A stretch of DNA of 64,000 nucleotides, from positions 248,001 through 312,000 of the forward strand of contig CAKTNS010000001.1 of NCBI GenBank assembly GCA_934589225.1. Direction: 5' to 3'. Source of the stretch: an uncultured Oscillospiraceae bacterium (GTDB lineage Bacteria; Bacillota; Clostridia; Oscillospirales; Oscillospiraceae). Position numbers and translations under genes: made by a program. Position 1 is the stretch's first letter, and each line of letters starts with the position of its first letter. The notes under the pieces are model-generated. The model saw nothing but the letters and a program-made list of their open reading frames with translations, was not told where the DNA came from and searched no databases. This document shows positions 7,884 through 15,790 of the stretch, in pieces.

Positions 7884-8832
7884 ACCAGAAGCCGGAAATC
7901 CGTATTACAACACCAAAGCCAACGGGGGCTATTCTGCTGCAATCAAAGGGAAGCCCACAGATCCCGGATGTGATGTCCTTGCAAATTGCGTAGGATACGC
8001 CTACGGCAGATTCAACGAAATCGGCAACTGGGGTTGCTGCAAATACCTGGCTCCTACAAATGCAGAAAACTTCATGCAGTATGCTGGGAATCTGGGGATC
8101 GGAATGACCCCGAAAATTGGAGCATGTATGGTGTGGCAAAAAGGCGCAACTCTCTCCAATTCGGATGGGGCTGGTCATGTTGCCATCGTTGAAAAAGTCA
8201 TCTCTGCATCTCAGGTGATTACGTCTGAAAGTGGCTACGGCTGCACAAATCCCTTTTGGACAAAGACCCGGAGTAAGGGCGTGGATGGAAATTGGGGAGC
8301 CGGTGCAGGATACAAGTTCCTCGGCTTCATCTACAATCCCGCTGATTGCTGTAATACATCTGGCGTGCCCACGGCTGCACCCGAAGTCATCGCCGGAACA
8401 AACGGCGAACAGTGCTACACAGTCAAAAGTGGAGATACTCTCGGAGGAATTGCGGCTAAATACGGCACTACCTATCAGGTGCTCGCCAAGTATAACGGGA
8501 TTACGAATCCCAATTACCTATACATCGGGCAGCGCATCCGCATCCCCGGAAGCAAGAGCACCGCATCGAGTTCTAGCACATCCAGCAATGATAGTAGCAA
8601 AACAGATACAACATGGACACCTAAAAAAGGTGACAAAGTGCGATTCACTGGTTCTGTCCACTATGAATCTGCATATGCGGCTAAAGGGCTGCCCTGCACA
8701 GGCGGCATCGCTACAATCACATTGGGACCGTTTCAGCTTGGAAAGGCAAAACACCCGTACCATGTTGTTTCTGCGGAACGTGGCTGCACAGTCTACGGCT
8801 GGGTAGATGCAGACACCCTCGAAAAAGTCTAA
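7849..8832 (+). CDS. Endolysin: CHAP-like amidase/peptidase, LysM and SH3-like domains
   Basis: ATG 7849 has AAAGGAG ten bases upstream; an ATG at 7840 is too close to it. 327 residues. Residues 1-165 are a CHAP-like cysteine hydrolase, with probable Cys47 (NCVGYAYG) and His110 (GAGHVAIVEKV). Residues about 189-233 are a LysM (YTVKSGDTLGGIAAKYG ... IGQRIRIP). A Ser/Thr linker follows, then an SH3-like wall-binding end. It degrades host peptidoglycan at lysis. Position between membrane proteins supports this. Confidence 0.9.
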   Translation: MPNKVFIPRLSKPEAGNPYYNTKANGGYSAAIKGKPTDPGCDVLANCVGYAYGRFNEIGNWGCCKYLAPTNAENFMQYAGNLGIGMTPKIGACMVWQKGATLSNSDGAGHVAIVEKVISASQVITSESGYGCTNPFWTKTRSKGVDGNWGAGAGYKFLGFIYNPADCCNTSGVPTAAPEVIAGTNGEQCYTVKSGDTLGGIAAKYGTTYQVLAKYNGITNPNYLYIGQRIRIPGSKSTASSSSTSSNDSSKTDTTWTPKKGDKVRFTGSVHYESAYAAKGLPCTGGIATITLGPFQLGKAKHPYHVVSAERGCTVYGWVDADTLEKV

Positions 8833-8857
8833 AATTTTTTATAAAGGAGAAATAACC

Positions 8858-9343
8858 ATGTCTGAAATCAACACTCTGATTGCGCAGATCATCCCCCTGT
8901 TAATCGCTCTCTTTTTCGCGGTTCTGGGTTCCATCATCACCGTTAAGGTGCTTCCCTATATCGCCGATCAACGGCAGTATAAGCGCATCCGGCAGTTCGT
9001 CCAAGCGGCTGAAAAGCTCGCAAATGCTGGGAAACTACCTAAGGACGAAAAGAATGAATATGTCCTCCAGCTGATGGAAGATGCTGGAATCCCTGTTAAT
9101 CAAATTACAAAAGCCCTCGTTGAATCTGCTGTTTTAGAACTGGATAATCTAAACAGCGGCAAGGAAAAATATATTTTGCAGATCCTCGAAAAGGTGGGCA
9201 TTCCAATTACTGATGGCACTAAATCTATCGTTCAGTCCGTCATTGCGGGTGTAGATGAACTCGTTAAATCTGCGGTAAAATGGATTATTGAACATCCCGC
9301 AGAATCCGAGAAAATCGAAGAATCCGTATCCGAAAAAACCTAA
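8858..9343 (+). CDS. Phage holin, LLH-type
   Basis: ATG 8858 follows AAAGGAGAAATAACC. 161 residues with an N-terminal transmembrane helix (IIPLLIALFFAVLGSIITVKVLP, about 9-31) and a long amphipathic charged helical tail. That is the layout of the LLH holin family. It lies just after the endolysin and ends the late operon, followed by a strong terminator at 9360-9397. Its role would be pore formation that releases endolysin. Confidence 0.75.
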   Translation: MSEINTLIAQIIPLLIALFFAVLGSIITVKVLPYIADQRQYKRIRQFVQAAEKLANAGKLPKDEKNEYVLQLMEDAGIPVNQITKALVESAVLELDNLNSGKEKYILQILEKVGIPITDGTKSIVQSVIAGVDELVKSAVKWIIEHPAESEKIEESVSEKT

Positions 9344-9359
9344 TATTCTTTGTTTTTAT

Positions 9360-9397
9360 GCCGGTGCGGCCTTTTTAGGCTGCACCGGCTTTTTTTT
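9360..9397 (+). terminator. Intrinsic terminator of the late/lysis operon
   Basis: A 12-bp stem (9360-9371 with 9378-9389, one G-T pair) with a six-base loop and eight following Ts. It closes the tail-DGR-lysis transcription unit. Confidence 0.92.
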
Positions 9398-9540
9398 GTA
9401 ACATTTCATGTAACAATCGTGCAACATTTTCAAAGATTGTTACATTCGATTGTGACAAATTCTGAAAATGTTGCATTTTTGTTACAGTGAATGTTGCTTA
9501 GATTCTCTAAGGTATTTCCCTATTTGTAACAATGTAACAT
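9397..9540. promoter_or_regulatory. Cluster of TGTAAC(A)-type sites with a 13-bp inverted repeat
   Basis: Within a 349-base gap without genes I see TGTAAC at 9397, 9409, 9525 and 9533, its reverse complement TGTTACA at 9438 and 9480, and near copies TGCAAC/TGTTGC. A perfect inverted repeat TGCAACATTTTCA (9420-9432) and its complement (9463-9475) spans them. The array resembles multiple operator or replication-initiator sites. Function unknown. The rest of the gap (9541-9675) is AT-rich with nothing clear. Confidence 0.6.
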
Positions 9541-9675
9541 TTATTTCTAATATACCTTATAGATAGAGGGAATAGAGGGTATTATACCGCCTAATCCGCC
9601 TATCTGCGTACACTCATACACGCGCGCGGAAATGTTACTATCTGCACACCAGTAAAAAATATTTATCTGCATCTA

Positions 9676-9728
9676 TTGACAAGCTAAATTATATTTGCTA
9701 TCATGTGCTTGTCAGATAAAACTTTTTA
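9676..9728 (+). promoter_or_regulatory. Promoter-leader module, copy 1
   Basis: TTGACA (9676-9681), 17-base spacer, TATCAT (9699-9704), then the shared leader CAGATAAAACTTTTTA (9713-9728) that begins around the expected transcription start. The same arrangement recurs at 12202 and 15791. It drives the accessory gene string starting at 9747. Confidence 0.85.
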
Positions 9729-9746
9729 GCTCCAGGAGGTAAAACC

Positions 9747-10166
9747 ATGGAAATCAGAAATGATGACGATTTTCGCTGCGCATATGAGTACCTGTGCATT
9801 CTGCAAGATGCGCTTAATGCAGGTACATTCAAAAATCCAGAAAGGATACTCGGTAAAATCATCCAAGTTAAACAGCGGATACGGGAATATGCCCGTAGCG
9901 ATGGCATGGATGTAATCGGTATGGGGTTCAAGGTGAATCGCCGAATTATCCAAGACTCTGGTATGGACGGATATATCGAATTAATCGAGATTCCGGATGT
10001 ATTTGATACACAGGATGGTGCAGATGAATTTTTTAGGGACTTCCTCTATCGCGAGTGTCGCCCCTCTGCATATGATTGCACCGGTCAGGCGTTTACAAGC
10101 TGGTACAAATTATTCTTTCGGCGTGGTCACTGGTGTGCTTACCACAGTGTCGTATTTGATGTCTAA
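9747..10166 (+). CDS. Phage accessory protein of unknown function
   Basis: 139 residues; CAGGAGG is 8 bases before ATG 9747. First gene behind promoter-leader copy 1. Helical N-terminal half, no signal peptide or membrane segment. No family recognised. Confidence 0.6.
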   Translation: MEIRNDDDFRCAYEYLCILQDALNAGTFKNPERILGKIIQVKQRIREYARSDGMDVIGMGFKVNRRIIQDSGMDGYIELIEIPDVFDTQDGADEFFRDFLYRECRPSAYDCTGQAFTSWYKLFFRRGHWCAYHSVVFDV

Positions 10167-10178
10167 GGAGGATTCTAT

Positions 10179-10349
10179 ATGTTTGAGCAGAGATTTTGTC
10201 CTTATTGTGGAACGGCACTATCAGATGGATGTAATTGCGCACAGGCGATTGAAGAATACAAGAACGAATTTATCGAGGAGTTGGAAGATCGTCAGTATCG
10301 TACTGCGTGGCAACAAGATTTAATTGACCTGCATCGTTATGAGAAGTGA
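10179..10349 (+). CDS. Small zinc-ribbon-like phage protein
   Basis: A 56-codon gene beginning with ATG 10179 after AAGGAGG (10165-10171). The start MFEQRFCPYCGTALSDGCNC has a CPYC knuckle and a later CNC, which could hold one metal ion. The rest is a charged helix. It fits neatly between flanking genes. Function unknown. Confidence 0.6.
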   Translation: MFEQRFCPYCGTALSDGCNCAQAIEEYKNEFIEELEDRQYRTAWQQDLIDLHRYEK

Positions 10350-10354
10350 TATAA

Positions 10355-10639
10355 ATGGGAAGAATCGTCGAAAATAGGATCATAGATCCTGATAAAGTCC
10401 GGGCTGAGTGCATTGCGTATCATTGGTTTACCAATGCGAGCTGTGCAGAGTATGATAAATTTTTTAACCGAGTTTATAATCAGCACAATCACACCAATCT
10501 AGCATTGCTTAAATGGATGGCAGAGCAGGTCATGCGGCATAGCGACCCTAATACATATGAGGATTTTGGTTTAACTGGGATTATGTTCGTGTTTGCAAAT
10601 CACTGTTGTGTATCGTGTTTTACAGAGGAGGACAACTGA
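10355..10639 (+). CDS. Phage accessory protein of unknown function
   Basis: 94 residues, starting 6 bases after the previous stop; helical, with an HCCVSC cluster close to its C-terminus. No family recognised. Part of the operon starting at 9747. Confidence 0.55.
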   Translation: MGRIVENRIIDPDKVRAECIAYHWFTNASCAEYDKFFNRVYNQHNHTNLALLKWMAEQVMRHSDPNTYEDFGLTGIMFVFANHCCVSCFTEEDN

Positions 10640-10641
10640 TA

Positions 10642-11280
10642 ATGGGAAAAACAATTTTTACTTGGTTCGGTGACGATTGGAAACGAGTTAAAAACCATTG
10701 CCGGACGACGGACAATAAGGGGTTTACCGAGGTAGACCCCACCGACACTTTCAAGAAAAAGCTCCTCATTTCGGAGCACAGCCCAATTCGACTGCTAGAG
10801 TTCGACTGGTCATGGCAGTCTATCGCCTATTGGGTCTCTACGGAATGGTCGCGGCACAAATTTGAAAAATTCATTTCCACTCAGCGGGATGACCGATTGC
10901 CAGATGCAATCCCGCGTGGGAAAAAGCCACAGGAGGCCGAGGTCAATTTTGATGGCTATGCCAATATGCAAAACTTGATCGATGCATGGAGAAAGCGAAT
11001 GTGTAATGCCGCCACCTCAGAAGCACGAGAGCTTGCGGAAGATTTCAAAGTAACGCTACACGAGACGCACCCGCTCGAGTCTGACGTGCTGGTGCCTAAT
11101 TGCATTTACCGTTTCGGCTGCTCGGAGTTCAAGATGTGCCAGCAGAGGACTTTCCTCGAGTTCCTTGAATGGGTAGAGGATAACCACCCCGGCGAGGGCA
11201 AGCTGTTTAGCCTGCAAACCCGGTATGACTGGTACAACGAATTTTTCTATGAAAAGCGGAGGGAGAAAGAAAATGCCTAA
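10642..11280 (+). CDS. ThyX-like protein (FAD-dependent thymidylate synthase family)
   Basis: ATG 10642 follows GAGGAGG with 3 bases between it and the previous stop. 212 residues. It shows EHSPIR (about 45-50) and the segment EWSRHKFEKFISTQRDDR (about 68-85). This resembles the ThyX signature RHRxxSxNxxSxR with changes, so substrate chemistry may be altered. ThyX makes dTMP using folate and FAD. In a phage it would supply or modify thymidine nucleotides. The divergent motif means activity is uncertain. Confidence 0.6.
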   Translation: MGKTIFTWFGDDWKRVKNHCRTTDNKGFTEVDPTDTFKKKLLISEHSPIRLLEFDWSWQSIAYWVSTEWSRHKFEKFISTQRDDRLPDAIPRGKKPQEAEVNFDGYANMQNLIDAWRKRMCNAATSEARELAEDFKVTLHETHPLESDVLVPNCIYRFGCSEFKMCQQRTFLEFLEWVEDNHPGEGKLFSLQTRYDWYNEFFYEKRREKENA

Positions 11281-12166
11281 GTATTATGAGATCGACGAGG
11301 CTGCTGCTCGGCGGGCCAAAGAAGCAAACAGCTTTTACAGCTATGTGGATGGGTCCGCAACGACTGCATATCGCCGAGAGGTTGACCGGGCGGCGGAAAT
11401 TGCCGAACAGCAGAAATCCCGCGTATCCGCCGAATACCATGACCGTATTGACGGGCTTCTGGATGCCTACGCCCGCCGTCTTGCCGCAAACTATAACCAT
11501 CGTTACAGCATTGATGCACGTGTACCGTCTGTGATGGTCGCCGGTCCCGCAAAATTCCCGGTGAAAGCAAAGGAGAAGCAGAATGCCGCCCGGGACAGTA
11601 ATATGGCGGAATATCGTGAAATACAGAGTCTCCTCGACAAAATCACGTCCTGCGGAATGGGTGGTGTTATGAGTGACGACCCCGCTGCGCTCGATAAACT
11701 ACAGGCAAAGCTCAAAAAGCTGGAGGACCTGCAAGCCAAGATGAAAGCCGTCAATGCATATATTCGCAAGCATAAGACACTTGAGGGCTTCCCGGATTTG
11801 ACCCCAGAAGAAATTAAACGGTACATGGTGCAGGGGTTCGACGGTTTCCCATCTTATGCCCTGACCAATAACAACGCCACGATCAAAAGAACGCGGGAGC
11901 GTATCGCCGCATTGGAGGCAGAAGCGGATCGAGCCGCTGCCGGTGGCACCGAGGATCACGAAGGCAAGGGCTACACACTGCGGGAGAACACCGACATTTG
12001 CCGTATCCAGTTCATTTTTGATGGCAAGCCGGATGATGATGTGCGGTCCCTGTTGAAAAGCCACGGTTTCAAGTGGTCTCCCCGGGAGGGAGCGTGGCAG
12101 CGACTTCTCAATGGTAATGCTCGCGTGTCTGCACACAGTATCGCCAATCTGATTGATAGTATGTAA
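11273..12166 (+). CDS. Conserved phage/mobile-element protein with coiled coils
   Basis: ATG 11273 overlaps the previous stop; GGAGGGAG precedes it. 297 residues: N-terminal YYEIDEAAARRAKEANSF segment, a central coiled coil (DKLQAKLKKLEDLQAKMKAV) and a C-terminal domain (RIQFIFDGKPDDDVRSLLK ... GFKWSPREGAWQR). I recognise this architecture from clostridial phages and conjugative elements. Function not established. Confidence 0.65.
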   Translation: MPKYYEIDEAAARRAKEANSFYSYVDGSATTAYRREVDRAAEIAEQQKSRVSAEYHDRIDGLLDAYARRLAANYNHRYSIDARVPSVMVAGPAKFPVKAKEKQNAARDSNMAEYREIQSLLDKITSCGMGGVMSDDPAALDKLQAKLKKLEDLQAKMKAVNAYIRKHKTLEGFPDLTPEEIKRYMVQGFDGFPSYALTNNNATIKRTRERIAALEAEADRAAAGGTEDHEGKGYTLRENTDICRIQFIFDGKPDDDVRSLLKSHGFKWSPREGAWQRLLNGNARVSAHSIANLIDSM

Positions 12167-12201
12167 GCTCTATGCGAGCTAAAAAATTTTTGCTAAATCT
12201 A

Positions 12202-12254
12202 TTGACAAGCTAACAAATCTTTGCTATCATATATCCATCAGATAAAACTTTTTA
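12202..12254 (+). promoter_or_regulatory. Promoter-leader module, copy 2
   Basis: TTGACA (12202-12207), 17-base spacer, TATCAT (12225-12230), then CAGATAAAACTTTTTA (12239-12254), identical to copy 1 across the leader. Drives 12274 and the macrodomain and DGR-target genes behind it. Confidence 0.85.
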
Positions 12255-12273
12255 ACTAATCGGAGGTAACATT

Positions 12274-12642
12274 ATGAAAAACTTTCACCTGTTCATTTCC
12301 CTGGGTAACTTTAACAATCAGGCTGAGTACGATGCATATCGCGCCCTGCCCGAAGAGGACACTGCGGATGAGGACTACGAGATTGATGGCGTTTATATGC
12401 TATCTGTTGGGTATTCTCGCATCGTTGAATACTTTTCCAGCAGTAAGGCAGATGGAATGCAAAAAAGGGTGATGACTCGTAAGGAGCGCATCGGTGCTGA
12501 TTACTACGCATATTCTATCGCCGTCAATGGAAAAGCCCTTATCATGTCTGGCCCTGAGTTCGTACCGTTTACCGTAGTTCCATCTGATAACGCAGACGGT
12601 TTTGAAATCATGTACCGTGGCGAGGAGGATAGCAATGATTAA
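12274..12642 (+). CDS. Phage accessory protein of unknown function
   Basis: 122 residues, ATG 12274 after CGGAGG. N-terminus MKNFHLFISLGNFNNQAEYDAYRALPEED is typical of small mobile-element proteins but I assign no function. First gene behind promoter-leader copy 2; its 3' end overlaps the macrodomain gene. Confidence 0.6.
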   Translation: MKNFHLFISLGNFNNQAEYDAYRALPEEDTADEDYEIDGVYMLSVGYSRIVEYFSSSKADGMQKRVMTRKERIGADYYAYSIAVNGKALIMSGPEFVPFTVVPSDNADGFEIMYRGEEDSND

Positions 12643-13111
12643 AGAAGTTCACGGGGATTTGCTGACCTGTGGCGCAGATATTCTGTGCCACCAGGTCAAC
12701 TATCACGGTGTCATGGGTGGTGGGGTAGCCTATGCAATCGCAACAAAGCTATTTACCCCAGATGATTATAAGGCATATCAAACGCTCTGTTTGCAGCAGA
12801 GGGAACAGTTGGTAGGCTCTGTGCAGTACATCCAATCCAGCATCGACCCGCGGTACACCATTGCTAATCTGTTCAGTCAGGACGAACGGCTGGCGGTAAT
12901 GGGATCTGTGTCCATTACGGATTATTCAGCAATGGAACGTGGTTTGCTACGGCTGGAGCAGTACGCCTATACTGCAAAAAAGTCTGTTGCTGTTCCTGGT
13001 TATATCGGATGCGGCATTGCCGGTGGTGACTGGACAAGGGTCAAAGATATCTTGAGGCGTGTTTTTGGTGAAGATTCTGATGTATCGATAACCATCGTTT
13101 ACAAGGACTGA
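12635..13111 (+). CDS. Macrodomain protein (ADP-ribose-binding)
   Basis: ATG 12635 after GAGGAGG; 158 residues. The start IKEVHGDLLTCGADILCHQVNYHGVMGGGVA matches the macrodomain nucleotide-binding loop, and VPGYIGCGIAGGDW matches the second loop. Such proteins bind or hydrolyse ADP-ribose derivatives. In phages they may counter ADP-ribosylating or NAD-consuming host defences. That role is inferred. It lies directly upstream of the second DGR target. Confidence 0.8.
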   Translation: MIKEVHGDLLTCGADILCHQVNYHGVMGGGVAYAIATKLFTPDDYKAYQTLCLQQREQLVGSVQYIQSSIDPRYTIANLFSQDERLAVMGSVSITDYSAMERGLLRLEQYAYTAKKSVAVPGYIGCGIAGGDWTRVKDILRRVFGEDSDVSITIVYKD

Positions 13112-13143
13112 TTCAGTCCAAATATATAGGAGGTTTTTTTATT

Positions 13144-13767
13144 ATGGCAAAAGTGATTGTTCGTAAAAATAAGGGCGTTGTAGGGAAGGACATCGCTACA
13201 TATCTCGCAGATATTAAGGCTCGCCCTGATGCGGTATCTGTGGGAGATCAGATTCGCATTCCGTTCAAGAACGGAAAAAGTGTCCTGTTTGTGGTAACGG
13301 ACATTGATAAAGACGGAATTCGATATGAATCCCGCAACTGTCTCGGAAAGTATGTCAAGATGACCGATATGGATAATTATCTCAACGATATTTTGGCGCA
13401 GCTGCCTGATGCATTGGTTCAGGCAATCATCCCTACAGAACGCCGCCACATTATGCATAATGGAACAGTACGAACGGATAAAGCATTGCTGTTCCTCCCC
13501 GCCGCATCTGAGATTTTCCCTACTTCGCGATGTTATGGCGATAGTGATCTGTACAAGCAGCTGGACTGGTACAAAGATGTGCATAATCGCGTTCGGGCGT
13601 TTTCTGATGACGCAAATATGGACACGGATTGGTATTGGACATCTTCGCCGACCAGCGGTTCTACCGCGGGCTGGTGCTATGTGAACAGCTACGGTGACGC
13701 CGCCAACTACGGTGCGTCGGCCGACTGGATCGGCGCGCCCGTCTGCTTCCGCATCCCCAAATCCTAA
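13144..13767 (+). CDS. DGR variable protein 2 (accessory, C-type-lectin-like C-terminus)
   Basis: ATG 13144 after AGGAGG; 207 residues. Residues 1-60 are a small beta-rich domain (VGDQIRIPFKNGKSVLFVVTDID). The rest is a DUF6273/C-lectin-like domain ending WIGAPVCFRIPKS, with VR2 in codons 168 to 204. It shares the variable C-terminal scaffold with the tail protein but has an unrelated N-terminus and no signal peptide. It is not in the tail module. That suggests a cytoplasmic or virion-associated binding protein with a diversified surface. Confidence 0.85.
   Translation: MAKVIVRKNKGVVGKDIATYLADIKARPDAVSVGDQIRIPFKNGKSVLFVVTDIDKDGIRYESRNCLGKYVKMTDMDNYLNDILAQLPDALVQAIIPTERRHIMHNGTVRTDKALLFLPAASEIFPTSRCYGDSDLYKQLDWYKDVHNRVRAFSDDANMDTDWYWTSSPTSGSTAGWCYVNSYGDAANYGASADWIGAPVCFRIPKS
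13646..13754 (+). repeat. DGR variable repeat VR2
   Basis: Aligns to TR at constant offset 8281. Over TR 5365-5470 (106 bases) I count 16 mismatches, all at TR adenines. Just beyond each edge, non-adenine mismatches begin (TR 5363 G to T and 5362 T to C on the left, 5471 T to C on the right), so the transfer tract is shorter at its 5' end than VR1. The 20-base invariant end is at 13726-13745. Confidence 0.93.
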
Positions 13768-13773
13768 ATGAAT

Positions 13774-13796
13774 CCCGCGCCCCTTGTGGGCGCGGG
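13774..13796 (+). promoter_or_regulatory. Hairpin downstream of VR2 (probable DGR target-recognition element)
   Basis: Nine-bp perfect stem CCCGCGCCC/GGGCGCGGG with the same CTTGT loop as after VR1, starting 19 bases after the VR2 end. No T-run follows. Conservation of both stem and loop at two unrelated loci supports a shared function in target choice. Confidence 0.75.
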
Positions 13797-13855
13797 CATA
13801 TCCAAAAGAGCTAAAAATTCTTCTGTCTACAAGAAAGAAAGGAGTTTTGTTTAAT

Positions 13856-14191
13856 ATGAAGATCTCTGAGGCTACACCGGAGCAGATCCAAGCAATGCAG
13901 GATCGGCTTAACCGTAGACGCGAGGATCGTTGGAACGATGTCCATATGGACGATGCTGTTCGCATGGTGCAACAGGCAAATTCTCGCAGACATCATCCCG
14001 CAGGTAGCATCCCGCCCCGGGCATCGTTGCCTAGTCGAGAAAATGTGATTGTGGCTACAGGGTCTGCAGCAATTGCTGGCGCGGCGGCTCTGCTTGGTGG
14101 GACTGGTGCTATCCCCGTTGGATATGCTGCGATAGTAACGGGGGTAGCATTAGCTGGAGCAACGGCCGAGGTAGCGAGGTCATCAGTATGA
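13856..14191 (+). CDS. Small phage protein with two hydrophobic segments
   Basis: ATG 13856 after AAAGGAG; 111 residues. Basic helical N-terminal half, then an Ala/Gly-rich pair of hydrophobic segments (IVATGSAAIAGAAALLGG and YAAIVTGVALAGATA). Possibly membrane-inserted. Its stop overlaps the next ATG (ATGA). Confidence 0.55.
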   Translation: MKISEATPEQIQAMQDRLNRRREDRWNDVHMDDAVRMVQQANSRRHHPAGSIPPRASLPSRENVIVATGSAAIAGAAALLGGTGAIPVGYAAIVTGVALAGATAEVARSSV

Positions 14192-14499
14192 ATCGAAAGG
14201 AACGTAGAAAAATTCAAAAGCACCAAGGGGTGCGTGTCGCCCCTCCACGCACTTATACTTTGACGGATGTGGATTTACAGCGCATCAAGTCTAAAGCCGT
14301 AGATGACGCGCTGAGGGCACTCCTAGCAATTCCTGTGATGGTACTGCATGATAAATACGGATTTGGAGAGGTTCGTTTAAGTCGATTCATGGGGTATGTG
14401 AATACATGGATCAAAGCGATCCATGAGGACGAGAACACACTCTCTGAACTGGTCGAACTTGCCGAAAAAGAAGCTGGTTTTAAGATTGAACTGAGGTGA
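14188..14499 (+). CDS. Conserved small phage protein
   Basis: 103 residues; starts MNRKERRKIQKHQG, with a helical core (VLHDKYGFGEVRLSRFMGYV). I recognise the MNRKERR...K.GF...RL..F pattern from many Firmicutes prophages, but no function is known to me. Coupled by ATGA to the upstream gene. Confidence 0.65.
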   Translation: MNRKERRKIQKHQGVRVAPPRTYTLTDVDLQRIKSKAVDDALRALLAIPVMVLHDKYGFGEVRLSRFMGYVNTWIKAIHEDENTLSELVELAEKEAGFKIELR

Positions 14500-14503
14500 T
14501 ATT

Positions 14504-14821
14504 GTGGCGCAGACAATCTATTTACCTGACGGAACGTATGAACTCGTCACAGGCTATCCCTCTGAGGTTCTTCGCCGGATTATTCGAGATCGTTTAGGTC
14601 CCGATTGTGAGCAGCTTTATTCGGATGTTCTTATGCCTAATGAGGCAATATTCGATGATGACTACGAGGAAATAGCGGATGAATACAGGCAAATGCTACA
14701 CGAAACAGTAGAAGAACTGGAGGCTTTGATTTCTTATATTGATAGTGCCAAAAGGACTGATTATAAGACCGTCCGTAGAAACCTTGTGCGGATTCACCGC
14801 GGTATCCTAAAAAATTTATAG
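14504..14821 (+). CDS. Small phage protein of unknown function
   Basis: GTG start at 14504 after GAGGTGATATT; 105 residues, acidic and helical. Part of the string 13856-15705. No family recognised. Confidence 0.55.
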   Translation: MAQTIYLPDGTYELVTGYPSEVLRRIIRDRLGPDCEQLYSDVLMPNEAIFDDDYEEIADEYRQMLHETVEELEALISYIDSAKRTDYKTVRRNLVRIHRGILKNL

Positions 14822-14836
14822 GAAAGAGGAATAAGT

Positions 14837-15340
14837 ATGACAGAATGCGCATTTCGGATAACGCCAGGGTCTGATTTTCATAATAATTACTTTAAGGTTT
14901 ATGAAGAAAAGCAAAAGTTTATACAGAGAGCGCATGATTTTTTCCAGGAAAACGGATTTTCGGATGGCTGCAAATTCTATATCACAGATAAACTCCACAC
15001 GTCACTGATGGATTACGAGTTGGTAAAGTTTGCAGGGCAGTACAGAGTCAGACCAGATAAAAATGGGCTGTATTCGTTCAAAGAGCGGTCAAATCTACAA
15101 AAAGAATGGATTTCAAAAGTTGTTGACCTTGCGGATATGGATCTCATAAGGTCTATGGATTTTTGGTACCTCCCATTTGTGAGTTACGGCAGTTATTCCT
15201 TGTGGTCTTACCAAGGAGCGATTTATGGTTTTATAAGTAATAAAACCGCAGATGACGTTCGATTAGCAGAGTACATGGAGCCAATTAAACTCAGCGAATA
15301 CTATTCAATTATCGAGATGCGGGAGGAAAATGAGAAATGA
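14837..15340 (+). CDS. Phage protein of unknown function
   Basis: 167 residues, ATG 14837 after GGAAAGAGG. Aromatic-rich C-terminal half (FWYLPFVSYGSYSLWSYQGAIYGF). Ends overlapping the next gene (ATGA). Function unknown. Confidence 0.55.
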   Translation: MTECAFRITPGSDFHNNYFKVYEEKQKFIQRAHDFFQENGFSDGCKFYITDKLHTSLMDYELVKFAGQYRVRPDKNGLYSFKERSNLQKEWISKVVDLADMDLIRSMDFWYLPFVSYGSYSLWSYQGAIYGFISNKTADDVRLAEYMEPIKLSEYYSIIEMREENEK

Positions 15341-15705
15341 TTGAATTCGAAAAGAAATCGTCTAAACTGTTGCCATGCATTTCCTCTGATCGAAAATATC
15401 TGATTATGAATATGGAGCATAAAGCATGGCCACTAGGGGCGGCACTTTTCTGGGGTCGCATTACATGTGATGATGCTCCAAAACGCAGCTTCAGCGGCTA
15501 CACAACACGAGTTGATCAATGCGAACGATATACCCGGGAGGAACTGGAATCGTATCGATCCGGGCTGAAAGAGCACTACCCCTTTTTTGATGAATTAAAG
15601 GAGCAGACATTGCGTGAACTCAGGAAGCACGAAGATGTGTTAATTACCCTTGAAGAGTTAGAGAGTATGGGTTTTCGAAATTGGGCTGTCATGGTCATTC
15701 CGTAA
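15337..15705 (+). CDS. Phage protein of unknown function
   Basis: 122 residues, coupled to the previous gene; last gene before a terminator-like hairpin at 15725. No family recognised. Confidence 0.55.
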   Translation: MIEFEKKSSKLLPCISSDRKYLIMNMEHKAWPLGAALFWGRITCDDAPKRSFSGYTTRVDQCERYTREELESYRSGLKEHYPFFDELKEQTLRELRKHEDVLITLEELESMGFRNWAVMVIP

Positions 15706-15724
15706 TAAATCTACCCCCTCCCCT

Positions 15725-15763
15725 CCCGCACGGCAGTTCATCGAGTATTGCTGTGCGGGAATT
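15725..15763 (+). terminator. Probable intrinsic terminator
   Basis: About 11-bp stem (CCCGCACGGCA with TGCTGTGCGGG) and a 13-base loop, followed by a weak AATTTTA. Ends the 12274-15705 unit just before promoter-leader copy 3. Confidence 0.65.
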
Positions 15764-15790
15764 TTAGTTAAAATTTTTTTGCTATTGCCA

